Of a DNA stretch of 64,000 bases, positions 18,346 to 28,938 are shown in pieces. Positions within the stretch are counted from its first letter, which is position 1. The number at the start of each line of letters is the position of its first letter. Position numbers and translations under genes: made by a program. The notes below the pieces were generated by a model. The model was not told where the DNA came from. It saw only the letters and a program-made list of their open reading frames with translations, and did not search any database. The stretch comes from Aldehydirespirator sp965116865 (GTDB lineage Bacteria; Actinomycetota; Acidimicrobiia; Acidimicrobiales; Aldehydirespiratoraceae). The stretch is from assembly GCA_965116865.1 (NCBI GenBank), contig OZ220727.1, positions 1,922,001 to 1,986,000 of the forward strand, in the 5' to 3' direction.

Positions 18346-19578
18346 ATGAGAATCCTGTTCGCTGACGGCCTGTCCAACACCGCCGTCGAGCGGCTGCACG
18401 CCGGCGGAGACACCTGCGTGCTGAAGCCGGGCCTCACCGCTGAGGATCTCCCCGCCCATGTCTCCGGCTTCGACGTGCTGGTGGTGCGCAGCACCCGAGT
18501 GACGGCCGACGCCATCGAAGCCGGCAGGGATCTGGGCCTGATCGTGCGGGCCGGCGCCGGCACCAACACGATCGACTGCGCACGGGCCGCGGAGGTGGGC
18601 GTCTACGTGTGCAACGTCCCCGGCCGCAACGCCATCGCGGTGGCGGAGCTGACGCTCGGCCTGATGTTCGCTATCGACCGCCACATCGCCTCCGCCACCG
18701 CGGATGCGCGGGCCGGGAAGTGGAACAAGAAGGCGTACAGCAAGGCCCGAGGCCTGCACGGAACGACTCTGGGCATCATCGGGATGGGTGCTATCGGGCT
18801 GGAGGTCGCCCAACGCGCCGCCGCCTGCGGGCTCCACGTCGTCACCGAGGACAAGCCCCGGGATCATCCGGCAAGCCAGCGCATGAGCGACATCGGCGTC
18901 GAGACCCTGCCCGACCGGGCCGCGGTGCTGGCCGTCAGCGACATCGTGTCACTGCACGTCCCCAGCGGCGACGCCACCGTCGGGATGGTGGACGCCGAAT
19001 TCCTGGCCGCCATGAAGCCGGACGCCGTGCTGATCAACACCGCCAGAGGCGAGGTCGTCGACGAAGGCGCCTTGATCGCCGCCCTCGACTCGACCGACTT
19101 GAGAGCCGGCATCGACGTGTTCGCGGACGAGCCCCACACGGGCGCCGGAACGGTCGACTCCCGGCTGGCCCGCCACCCGAAAGTCGTCGCGACCCACCAC
19201 ATCGGAGCCTCCACCCGCCAGGCCCAGGAGGCCGTGGCCGAAGGAGCGGTCGAGGTGATCGAGGAGTACCGCACCGGCTCGATCATCAACTGCGTGAACC
19301 TCGAGCGGGCCCCGCGTCGCACCGCGACCCTCAGCGTGCGTCACTACGACCGGGTCGGTGTGCTGGCCGCGGTCTTGGAGGAGCTGCGCCGAGGGGACCT
19401 GAACGTGTCCAACATGAGCAACCGGATCTTCGCCGGCTCGATCGCCGCGGCAGCCACCATCGACGTGGTAGGCACCATCAGCGAGAACCTGATCGACGCC
19501 GTCCGCGCGCTTCCCGACGTTATTCAGGTCTCGGTGTTCGACGCACGAACGGCACAACGCGCGAGGCACGACGCATGA
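18346..19578 (+). CDS. serA: D-3-phosphoglycerate dehydrogenase (ACT-domain type)
   Basis: SerA oxidises 3-phosphoglycerate in the first step of serine synthesis. The 410-residue product shows the 2-hydroxyacid dehydrogenase features VVRSTRVTADAIEAG, VRAGAGTNTIDC, NAIAVAELTLGLM, the NAD motif GIIGMGAIGLEVAQ, LHVPSGDATVGM, LINTARGEVVDEGAL and the catalytic His region (VVATHHIGASTRQAQEA). A C-terminal ACT-like domain (about 325-405: VRHYDRVGVLAAVLEELRRG) suggests feedback control by serine. It is followed after 24 bp by the DUF1015 gene. Serine formation fits the C1/glycine block upstream. Confidence 0.93.
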   Translation: MRILFADGLSNTAVERLHAGGDTCVLKPGLTAEDLPAHVSGFDVLVVRSTRVTADAIEAGRDLGLIVRAGAGTNTIDCARAAEVGVYVCNVPGRNAIAVAELTLGLMFAIDRHIASATADARAGKWNKKAYSKARGLHGTTLGIIGMGAIGLEVAQRAAACGLHVVTEDKPRDHPASQRMSDIGVETLPDRAAVLAVSDIVSLHVPSGDATVGMVDAEFLAAMKPDAVLINTARGEVVDEGALIAALDSTDLRAGIDVFADEPHTGAGTVDSRLARHPKVVATHHIGASTRQAQEAVAEGAVEVIEEYRTGSIINCVNLERAPRRTATLSVRHYDRVGVLAAVLEELRRGDLNVSNMSNRIFAGSIAAAATIDVVGTISENLIDAVRALPDVIQVSVFDARTAQRARHDA

Positions 19579-19602
19579 GACACGACGCATGAGACACGAC
19601 TC

Positions 19603-20880
19603 ATGACCTGGACTGAGCCGATGCTGACGCCATTCGCGGGCTGGCTGGTGAAGCCCGTGTGGGCCGACCGGGTGATCAGCCGCGCCTACGACAGCCTCAC
19701 AGCGGGCCAGCGCCGATCGATCGTCGAAGAGAACCCGTACAGCTACGTCAACGTCACCCGCAGCAGCGACGACATGCTGGACGACAAAAGCCTGTCGATC
19801 GACAGGCTCGTCAACCTCGGCGCAGCCGCCCTGACCCGCCTGCTCGACGTCGGCGTGTTCGCCGCGACCGGAAGGCGCGCCGTCTACCTGTACCGCCTGA
19901 CCCACGCCCGGGGCTCCCAGACCGGCATCATCTGCACGGTGGCGCTCGACGGCTTCGACGACGGCCGCATCCGCATCCATGAGAGCGTGCGGGAGGACCG
20001 CACCGAACTGTTGACCTCCCACCTGCTCGGCGTCGGTGCCACGTCGCACCCGGTGGCGCTGGCGGTCAGAGCGTGGGCGGACTCGGAGTATGCCGCGCTG
20101 CTCGACGAGGCCGCCGGGGCCTCCCCGGCCGACCTGGAGTTCGGTTCGCACCTGGTCCGGCACCAAATCTGGACGGTGCCCGCCCGAATGACCGACCGGC
20201 TGCTGTCGACCCTGGACGGGAAGACGCTGTACGTGACCGACGGGCACCATCGGTCGGCGGCCGCCTTGCGGGCTCTGGCCCGACACCCGGACGACCCGGT
20301 GCTGACCCGCACGCTGGCAGCGGTCTTCCCTCACAGCCAACTCCATGTCGAGGCCTACCACCGTGTCGTGGCCGACCAAAGCCACGACAACCACGCAGAC
20401 TGTCTGTGGACGCTGCGCTCGAGGGCCAGCTACATGGGCGGCGAACTGGAGCGGGTTCCAGGCCCGGAGGACGCACGGCCCAGGCACCGGGGCGAGGTGG
20501 GCGTTTACGCCGCTGGGGCGTGGCACCGGCTGACACTGCCTCCCCTGGACTCCGAAGCGGGCGCCCTCGACGCGCTCGACGTCGAACGGCTGCGCCGGCA
20601 GGTGCTGGACCCGGTGCTCGGCGCGGAGGAGCTAGCGGCCGGCGGCACCGTCGACTACGTTCCCGACACCGCCGGCCTCGACTACCTGGCAAGCCGATGC
20701 GACACCGTCGGCCATATCGGCTTCGTGATGTACCCGCTGTCGGTGGACGAGCTGCTGGCCGTGGCCGACGAGGGCAGCCGGATGCCACCCAAGTCCAGCT
20801 TCTTCTACCCCAAACCCCGGTCCGGAGCATTCCTGAGAGTGCTGGGACGGGGCGCCACCGCCCACATGACCCCATCCTGA
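19603..20880 (+). CDS. DUF1015 family protein
   Basis: The 425-residue product matches DUF1015: an N-terminal FAGWLVKPVWADRVISRAYD, then EENPYSYVNVTR, and the characteristic YVTDGHHRSAAALRAL. No enzyme activity is firmly known for the family. The Asp-Gly-His-His-Arg motif is reminiscent of ParB-like nucleotide-dependent enzymes, including serine kinases, which is only a suggestion given the adjacent serA. It is probably co-transcribed with serA (24-bp gap). Its last codons and TGA stop are part of a 76-bp tandem repeat. Confidence 0.85.
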   Translation: MTWTEPMLTPFAGWLVKPVWADRVISRAYDSLTAGQRRSIVEENPYSYVNVTRSSDDMLDDKSLSIDRLVNLGAAALTRLLDVGVFAATGRRAVYLYRLTHARGSQTGIICTVALDGFDDGRIRIHESVREDRTELLTSHLLGVGATSHPVALAVRAWADSEYAALLDEAAGASPADLEFGSHLVRHQIWTVPARMTDRLLSTLDGKTLYVTDGHHRSAAALRALARHPDDPVLTRTLAAVFPHSQLHVEAYHRVVADQSHDNHADCLWTLRSRASYMGGELERVPGPEDARPRHRGEVGVYAAGAWHRLTLPPLDSEAGALDALDVERLRRQVLDPVLGAEELAAGGTVDYVPDTAGLDYLASRCDTVGHIGFVMYPLSVDELLAVADEGSRMPPKSSFFYPKPRSGAFLRVLGRGATAHMTPS

Positions 20881-21043
20881 GAAGGCCGCTCGCGCACCAG
20901 CGGGCGGCCCCGGTACAGGTTGAAGAAGCGCCACCGCCCACATGACCCCATCCTGAGAAGGCCGCTCGCGCACCAGCGGGCGGCCCCGGTACAGGTTGAA
21001 GAAGCGCCACCGCCCACATGACCCCATCCTGAGAAGGCCGAGC
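20852..21043. repeat. 76-bp tandem array repeating the DUF1015 gene's stop region
   Basis: Units start near 20854, 20930 and 21006 (last partial), with a 76-bp period. Each begins GCCACCGCCCACATGACC and includes ATCCTGA, the stop codon of the upstream gene. No gene is visible between the array and the aminotransferase (21044-21217). Confidence 0.92.
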
Positions 21044-21217
21044 AGACAGCCGAACGAGCAGACAGCCGGACCCGCCCCGCCGAACTCAGCGCAGCCGGAC
21101 CCTCATCGCTGAACCGTTGGACACCGTTGCGTCCGCAGCCCGGCACTGCCGAGCCAGGGACGGATCCAGACGCGGCACCGACAGGCCGTGTCCGCGGCCC
21201 GTGAATGGGAGGAACAG

Positions 21218-22510
21218 TCAGGCGTCGGCGTCGGCGAGTGCTCCCACAAGGGCGGCGGTGCCTTCGTCGATCTCGGCCGCGCTCACGTTGAGCATTGGGG
21301 TCACCCGGACGACGTTGCCGTAGAGTCCTCCCTTGCCGACCAGCAGGCCCCGGTCCCGGCAGGCCTCCAACACGGCTGCGGCCCTGGCCTCGTCAGGTTC
21401 GAGGCTGCCGGGATGGACGAACTCGATGGCCTGCATGAGGCCCCGGCCCCGCATCTCGGCCACCCATTCGAAGCGCTCGACCGATGGTGCCAGCGCGTCG
21501 GCCAGTCGCCGGCCCATGGAGAGGGCGTTGCCCTGGAGATCGTCGTCGAGCACCCGCCGCAGGGTGGCCCGGCCAGCGGCGGCAGCCAGCGGGTTGCCTC
21601 CGAAGGTGGAGAAGTAGAGAGCCTTGATGGCGTCGCAGATTTCGGCCCGGGCCACCACGCCGGCCAGGGTGATGCCGTTGCCGACGCCTTTCGCGAAGGT
21701 GAGCATGTCGGGCACGATCCCGTGGGCTTCGTAACCCCAGAAGTGTTCGCCGGTGCGGCCCCAGCCGGTCTGCACCTCGTCGGAGATGAACAGGATGTCG
21801 TGGGACGACAACACCTTGTGCATCGCCCCGAAAAAACCGTCGGGCGGCACGGCGAAGCCGCCCACCCCCTGGATCGGCTCCACGATCATGGCGGCCACGT
21901 CGCCGGCGGTGGTCATGTCGATGAGCTGCACGAGGTCGTCGACGCAGGCTGCGGTGTAGGCGTCGTCGTCGAGGTGCCGGAACGGGCTGCGCAGCCTGTA
22001 GCCGCCATGCACGTAGGTGACATTGAGGCCGCTGTGGCTGGTCGACGACCAGTTCCGCTGGGCGGTGACGGCCTGCGTCGAGAACGTCCGCCCGTGGTAG
22101 CTGTTGCGCATGGCCAGGATCTGGTTGGATCTCCGGTAGGCGGTGGCCAGCATCAGCGCCGCGTCGTTGGCCTCGCTGCCCGACGACAGGAAGAACACCC
22201 GGGCGTCGTCGATGCCCGACACACGAACCACGTCCTCGGCGAAGGCGATCATGGGCTCGCTGAGGTACAGCGTGGATGTGTGCATCACCTTGGCCGCTTG
22301 CTCCTGGACGGCAGCCACCACGGTGGGCTCGGCGTGGCCGATCATGGTGGTGAGCACCCCGCCGAAGAAATCGAGATAGCGGTCGCCCTCGACGTCCCAC
22401 ACGTAGCTGCCCTCGCCCCGGTCGATCGAGATCGGATCGTCGTAGAGCAGGTGCAGGAAGCTGGGCAGCGCCGAGGCGTACCGTTGGGCCAGTGCAGCGT
22501 TTGTGGTCAT
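21218..22510 (-). CDS. Class III aminotransferase (PLP)
   Basis: This PLP-dependent omega-aminotransferase has 430 residues. Visible are DRYLDFFGGVLTTMIGHAEP, FFLSSGSEANDAAL (cofactor phosphate site), NSYHGRTFSTQAVT, MIVEPIQGVGGF, FISDEVQTGWGRTG and the cofactor lysine in LTFAKGVGNGITLAGVVA. It resembles alanine-glyoxylate, beta-aminoisobutyrate-pyruvate and GABA transaminases; the exact substrate is not readable. Glyoxylate or pyruvate amination would fit the adjacent glycine/serine genes. ATG 22510 fits the family. It is convergent with serA-DUF1015 across a 76-bp array. Confidence 0.9.
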   Translation of the reverse strand: MTTNAALAQRYASALPSFLHLLYDDPISIDRGEGSYVWDVEGDRYLDFFGGVLTTMIGHAEPTVVAAVQEQAAKVMHTSTLYLSEPMIAFAEDVVRVSGIDDARVFFLSSGSEANDAALMLATAYRRSNQILAMRNSYHGRTFSTQAVTAQRNWSSTSHSGLNVTYVHGGYRLRSPFRHLDDDAYTAACVDDLVQLIDMTTAGDVAAMIVEPIQGVGGFAVPPDGFFGAMHKVLSSHDILFISDEVQTGWGRTGEHFWGYEAHGIVPDMLTFAKGVGNGITLAGVVARAEICDAIKALYFSTFGGNPLAAAAGRATLRRVLDDDLQGNALSMGRRLADALAPSVERFEWVAEMRGRGLMQAIEFVHPGSLEPDEARAAAVLEACRDRGLLVGKGGLYGNVVRVTPMLNVSAAEIDEGTAALVGALADADA

Positions 22511-22581
22511 ACACCAGATTATGCCCGCAGCCCGGCCCGGACGCGGCGGCTCCCCGGCCCGGCCCGGCCGCCCGCGAGCGG

Positions 22582-22695
22582 TCAGTCGTTGCGGATCCTG
22601 CGGGCGAGGGCGACGGCGGCACCGGCCACGTGCCCGACGTCGGCTGGTACTGCGGCACCAGCCACGCGGCGCGCCCGGCTGGCGAGCACTCTCAT
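22582..22695 (-). CDS. Small ORF sharing its 5' region with 18120-18209
   Basis: ATG 22695 opens a 37-residue ORF beginning MRVLASRARRVAGAAV. The first seven codons and about 25 bp upstream match the small ORF at 18120 with two mismatches, then the sequences diverge. A frame also runs in from the 35-bp array upstream, so reality as a gene is doubtful. It is divergent from the IS630 relic at 23241, as in the other copy. Confidence 0.3.
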   Translation of the reverse strand: MRVLASRARRVAGAAVPADVGHVAGAAVALARRIRND

Positions 22696-22812
22696 GTCAC
22701 CGTCTCGCGCCCCCTGACGGCGGGGCGCTGCGGGGTCGGCAAGGGCATCGTGGCGTGTGTGTGGCGCGAGCCCGGCCGCCATCCCCGCCGCCGATGTGGG
22801 AGTTGCCGCATC

Positions 22813-23240
22813 GTGGCGCGTGTGTGGCGCGAGCGGGGGCTGCGTACGTGGCGCGTGTGTGGCGCGAGCGAGGGCTGCGTACGTGGCGCGTGTGTGGCGC
22901 GAGCGAGGGCTGCGTACGTGGCGCGTGTGTGGCGCGAGCGAGGGCTGCGTACGTGGCGCGTGTGTGGCGCGAGCGAGGGCTGCGTACGTGGCGCGTGTGT
23001 GGCGCGAGCGAGGGCTGCGTACGTGGCGCGTGTGTGGCGCGAGCGAGGGCTGCGTACGTGGCGCGTGTGTGGCGCGAGCGAGGGCTGCGTACGTGGCGCG
23101 TGTGTGGCGCGAGCGAGGGCTGCGTACGTGGCGCGTGTGTGGCGCGAGCGAGGGCTGCGTACGTGGCGCGTGTGTGGCGCGAGCGAGGGCTGCGTACGTG
23201 GCGCGTGTGTGGCGCGAGCGAGGGCTGCGTACGTGGCGCG
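22813..23240. repeat. 35-bp tandem array, 12 units
   Basis: Twelve units of 35 bp (22813-23232) plus 8 bases of a thirteenth, beginning GTGGCGCGTGTGTGGCGCGA and virtually identical. There are no spacers, so it is not CRISPR. Because 35 is not a multiple of 3 and the unit has few stops, long frames stay open through it on both strands. The array replaces the 5' part of the IS630-like transposase relic that follows. Confidence 0.95.
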
Positions 23241-23800
23241 CCGACGTCTCCGATCTGTCGGCGGACCCGCGCTTCGAGGACGAGTTCGCCGACGTGGTCG
23301 GGCTGTGTCTGGACCCGCCCGAGCGCGCCGTCGTGTTCAGCTTCGGCGAGAAGGCCCAGATCCAGGCCCTGGACCGCGCCCAGCCCTCGCTGCCGACGCG
23401 CGCCGGGCGGACGCGCGCTCCCACCCACGACTACAAACACAACGGCACCGTCGGCCTGCTCGCCGCGCTCGACGTCACCGCCGGGAAGGTCCTCGCGCTA
23501 ACCCGCCGCCGACACACCGGCAAAGACGTGCTCGCCTTCTTCAAGCACATCGACACGCTCGCCCCGCAGCCCCTCGATGTCCACGTGATCCTCGACAACG
23601 TCTCCGCGCGCGGGTCCGAGCCCGTGCGCAAGTGGCCCCCACACCCCCGCCGCAGCCTCTTGCTCTCTGATTGCGCTCCCGCCCGCCGGCCGACGCGCGC
23701 AAGTGGCCCCCATCACCCCCGCCGCAGCCGCTGGCACCTGCACTTCACCCCCGCCAGCAGCGGCTGGGCCAACCTCGTCGAGGCCCGGTTGATGTCATAC
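23241..23800 (+). pseudogene. IS630-like transposase relic
   Basis: The frame leaving the 35-bp array reads DLSADPRFEDEFADVVGLCL, EKAQIQALDRAQPSLP and HDYKHNGTVGLLAALDVTAG, then LDVHVILDNVSA and, after an insertion, FTPASSGWANLVEA. These are the three acidic regions of the IS630 DDE transposase core. The helix-turn-helix N-terminus is missing, an insertion after the second acidic motif has repeated part of the sequence (AAGTGGCCCCCA twice), and the C-terminus is lost. It is more diverged than the two complete copies at 25.6 and 32.1 kb. Confidence 0.75.
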
Positions 23801-23820
23801 CCCTGTGGCAGGGTGTGTGC

Positions 23821-25470
23821 ATGGTTGTGAGCACAGCACGACGGGTGCGGGAAGGCTTGGCCGAGTTGATCCGGCTGGTGAACGATCCGGCGACGCCGAC
23901 TGGGGATCTGCGGGTGGTGCTGGGAGAGTGCAAGGCCTTCGGTGGGCAGTTGGCGGTGTTGCAGGCGGACACGGCCGGGGGTCTGGCAACGCGGGAGCGC
24001 CACGGCGACGGCGGTGTGGGCGCGCTGGCGCAGGCTGCGGGGTTGCCGCGCCGCGAGGCCGCCGGCCATGTCAGGACCGCCAAGCAGCTGCAGGGGCTGC
24101 CTTCGGTGCGCGACGCGGTCGAGAACGGCGACATCTCGGTGGCCAACGCCAGGGTGCTCGCCGCCACGAGCGACAAGACCGACGCCGAGCAGGTGCAACA
24201 AGACGCCGAGTTGTTGGCGCAGGCAGCGGTGCTGTCGCCTGAGCAGTTCGCCCGCGAGGCAAGCCGCTGGGCGGCTCGCCGCCAGCCCGACGACGCCGAG
24301 GAGCGGTACCGCCGCCAACGGGCCCGGCGGCGGCTGGGCATCTGGAACGGAGACGACGGGATGATGCACCTGCGGGGCGAACTCGACCCGGTGACTGGCG
24401 CCAAGGTACGCAAACGGTTCTTGTTGGAGGCCGAGCGGCTGCGCCGGCTGGACCTGCGCAACCCCCGCGACAACAAACGCACCCTCGACCAACGAATGGC
24501 CGACGCCCTCGACACGCTGACCTCACACGGCAGCATCTACGCCAAAACAGCAACCACCCCGAACGGGTCCCACGATGACAACAGCGACACCAAGGCGGCC
24601 GGCGCCCCGAACGGGTCCCACGATGACAACAGCGACACCAAAGCAACCGGCACCCCGAACGAGCCCCACGAAGGCAGCGGCGGTGCCAAGGCGGCTGGCG
24701 CTCCGGACGGGTCTCACGAAGGCAGCAGCGGCGGCCACGTGAACGGGTCCGGTGCAGGCGTCGGTGACAGTCGTTCCGGCGCGGCTGGCAACAGGTGCGG
24801 GTGCGGTGGTCGGCCGTCGGCGGACATCACCATCGTGCAGCATCTCAGCGCTGACGGCACCGAGGCGTTCGCGGAGATCGCCGGGGGCGAGGTGATCCCC
24901 CGAAGCGTGCTGGAGGAGCACTTCTGCAACGCGAGGATCAAAGGAGTGGTGTTCAGCAGCGAGGGTGTGCCGTTATGGCACGGCCACTCCAAACGGGTCG
25001 CCACCAAAGCCCAGACCAACGCGCTGCGGGCCCGCTACGGGGCCTGCGGGGGCTGCGGAGCCGACATGTGGATCTGCCAGGGCCACCACGTCCAAGCAGT
25101 ATCGCAAGGCGGGCCGACGAACATCGACAACATGATGCTGCTGTGCTGGGGATGCCACCAAAAAGTGCACCTCCACGGCTGGCAGGAAGCTCCCGACGGA
25201 CGCGGCCTCTACACCATCAAACCGCCCGAGCGCACCTACCACGGACCCGCCCACGCCCCGGCCGGGTTCTCCTCCAGCCACTCCGACAGCCAGCCGCCCG
25301 CGCGCACCCGCCACCGACCCGCCCACGCCCCCGACCCGGCGCCGGACCACGGACCCGGACCGCCTCGACGAAACAGGCAACCCGAACCGTCCTCGACGGA
25401 CAAGCCCGAGACGGACCCGATCAACCCGGCGGCACCCCCACAGCCCGAAACGCTGTTCACCCCCGCCTAG
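23821..25470 (+). CDS. DUF222 / HNH endonuclease-domain protein (13E12 type)
   Basis: The 549-residue product has the DUF222 region (about residues 1-230) followed by a hydrophilic insert (about 240-330) in which NGSHDDNSDTKA-like units repeat. A C-terminal HNH nuclease follows (about 410-460): CGGCGADMWICQGHHV, then GGPTNIDNMMLLCWGCH, with both Cys pairs and the HH dyad intact. A Pro-rich tail follows. Families of this kind are abundant in actinobacteria and often associated with mobile DNA; their cellular role is unclear. ATG 23821 is chosen after CAGGGTG; the longer upstream frame reads IS relic sequence. A second, broken DUF222 gene lies at 62024-62899. Confidence 0.85.
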   Translation: MVVSTARRVREGLAELIRLVNDPATPTGDLRVVLGECKAFGGQLAVLQADTAGGLATRERHGDGGVGALAQAAGLPRREAAGHVRTAKQLQGLPSVRDAVENGDISVANARVLAATSDKTDAEQVQQDAELLAQAAVLSPEQFAREASRWAARRQPDDAEERYRRQRARRRLGIWNGDDGMMHLRGELDPVTGAKVRKRFLLEAERLRRLDLRNPRDNKRTLDQRMADALDTLTSHGSIYAKTATTPNGSHDDNSDTKAAGAPNGSHDDNSDTKATGTPNEPHEGSGGAKAAGAPDGSHEGSSGGHVNGSGAGVGDSRSGAAGNRCGCGGRPSADITIVQHLSADGTEAFAEIAGGEVIPRSVLEEHFCNARIKGVVFSSEGVPLWHGHSKRVATKAQTNALRARYGACGGCGADMWICQGHHVQAVSQGGPTNIDNMMLLCWGCHQKVHLHGWQEAPDGRGLYTIKPPERTYHGPAHAPAGFSSSHSDSQPPARTRHRPAHAPDPAPDHGPGPPRRNRQPEPSSTDKPETDPINPAAPPQPETLFTPA

Positions 25471-25482
25471 CAGAATGACGAG

Positions 25483-25570
25483 CAAACCCCGAACAAGGCA
25501 ATCTCCGCTCGCAAAACCCCAGGTCAGAGCCTTGCGCGTCACACGGAATCGGCATTGCTCAACAGTCTCC
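25483..25570. repeat. Solo end of an IS256-like element, cut by IS630
   Basis: The sequence ending GGCATTGCTCAACAGTCTCC matches the ends at 18215-18333 and 63301-63404. It is interrupted at its CTAG boundary by IS630 copy 1, whose left end starts at 25571. Confidence 0.6.
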
Positions 25571-26735
25571 TAGTGTCCTGAGTCTTTAGTTATTGGGGTT
25601 GGTTGTGGTGTGGTTGGTGTGGATGCGGGCGGTGATTGGAGGCAGTGGTGGCTAGGGGCCGTCGTGGGGTGGAGGTGGTGCTCGCCGATGAGCAGCGCGA
25701 GACGCTGGAGCGGTGGGCGCGGCGCCCGAAGTCGTCGCAGGCTCTGGCGCTGCGGTGCCGGATAGTGCTGGGCGCGGCCGCGGGGGAGACGAACAAGTCG
25801 ATCGCGGCGTCGCTGGGGTGCAGCGAGGCGACGGTGTCGAAGTGGCGGCGCCGGTTCGCGGGGCGCGGGTTGGGCGGGCTCTGCGACGAGCCGCGTCCGG
25901 GCGCGCCGCGCACGGTGAGCGACGACAAGGTGCAGGAGGTGATCGTCAAGACGCTGGAGTCGGCTCCTGAGGGCGCGACGCACTGGTCGACGCGCTCGAT
26001 GGCCGCGCAGGTGGGGCTGTCGCAGTCGACGATCTCGAGGATGTGGCGGGCCTTCGGGCTCAGGCCCCATGGCGTGGAGGAGTTCAAGGTGTCGCCGGAC
26101 CCCCAGTTCATCGACAAGGCGCGCGACGTCGCCGGGCTGTACTTGAACCCGCCGGAGGCAGCGGTGGTGCTCTGCGCGGACGACAAGACCCAGATCCAGG
26201 CTCTCGACCGCACCGCGCCGGTGCTTGCCTTGATGCCGGGTGTGCCCCAGCGCCGAACCCACGACTACCGCCGCTTCGGCACCACCAACCTCCACGCGGC
26301 GCTCGACGCCGCCTCGGGCAAAGCCATCTCCTCGATGACCGCGCGCCGCCGCGCCATCGAGTCCCGCAAGTTCCTGGACCTCATCGACAGCGAAGCCCCC
26401 GAGGGCCCCAAGGCGCACGTCGTGCTGGACAACTCCTCCACCCACAAGACCCCCGCCATACAGCGCCGGCTGCTGCGCCACCCCCGCTTCAGCTTCCACC
26501 TCACCCCCACCCACAGCTCGTGGACGAACCTCGTCGAGCGCTGGTTCGCCGAGCCCACCACCAAACGGATCCGCCGCGGCACCCACACCAGCACCAAAGA
26601 GCCCACCGGCTCCATCCAGCACCGGATCGACCACCGGAACCACAACCCTCGCCCGTTCACATGGCACAAGAGCGCCGACGAGATACTCCACAACCCGGCA
26701 ACATATCTCCAACGAATTCCTGACTCAGGACACTA
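25571..26735 (+). mobile_element. IS630-family element, copy 1 (complete)
   Basis: Perfect 14-bp terminal inverted repeats TAGTGTCCTGAGTC (25571-25584) and GACTCAGGACACTA (26722-26735), with the TA dinucleotides expected for IS630 target duplication. A single transposase gene fills the element. Copy 2 is at 32098-33253. The insertion sits at the CTAG boundary of an IS256-like end. Confidence 0.93.
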
Positions 26736-26736
26736 G
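25636..26736 (+). CDS. IS630-family transposase, copy 1
   Basis: The 366-residue product has N-terminal helix-turn-helix domains (KSIAASLGCSEATVSKWRRR; AAQVGLSQSTISRMWRAFGL) and the DDE core: CADDKTQIQALDR, VVLDNSSTHKT and SSWTNLVERWFAEPT. It catalyses cut-and-paste transposition into TA. The start may be TTG 25636 or GTG 25648, the latter better placed after GGAGG. The TAG stop lies within the right terminal repeat. It differs from copy 2 by only two residues (Pro/Gln in the RRPKSS region, Gly/Ala in AAQVGLSQ). Confidence 0.93.
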   Translation: MEAVVARGRRGVEVVLADEQRETLERWARRPKSSQALALRCRIVLGAAAGETNKSIAASLGCSEATVSKWRRRFAGRGLGGLCDEPRPGAPRTVSDDKVQEVIVKTLESAPEGATHWSTRSMAAQVGLSQSTISRMWRAFGLRPHGVEEFKVSPDPQFIDKARDVAGLYLNPPEAAVVLCADDKTQIQALDRTAPVLALMPGVPQRRTHDYRRFGTTNLHAALDAASGKAISSMTARRRAIESRKFLDLIDSEAPEGPKAHVVLDNSSTHKTPAIQRRLLRHPRFSFHLTPTHSSWTNLVERWFAEPTTKRIRRGTHTSTKEPTGSIQHRIDHRNHNPRPFTWHKSADEILHNPATYLQRIPDSGH

Positions 26737-26821
26737 GAGGCTGGTGTTTTTCTCGGGTGGGGTTGGGTGTGTGTGGTAGAGTTGCAGGGATGTTGTTCGG
26801 TCTCGTGGGGAGGTTCGTGTC

Positions 26822-28804
<1,983 letters not shown>

Positions 28805-28938
28805 CCCCGCCAAAGCCCCAACCCGCCCCCGACACGACCAACCAGCCGACCCCGACACGACCAACCCTCGCCCAACCCGCCGACCCCGGCCACCACCCAC
28901 CACAACAGCCCACCGAACACCAATTTGGCACCAGCCAC

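Noticed and set aside
22813..23240. CRISPR array
   Set aside because: Units of 35 bp follow each other without spacers, and no cas gene is present; it is a plain tandem repeat.
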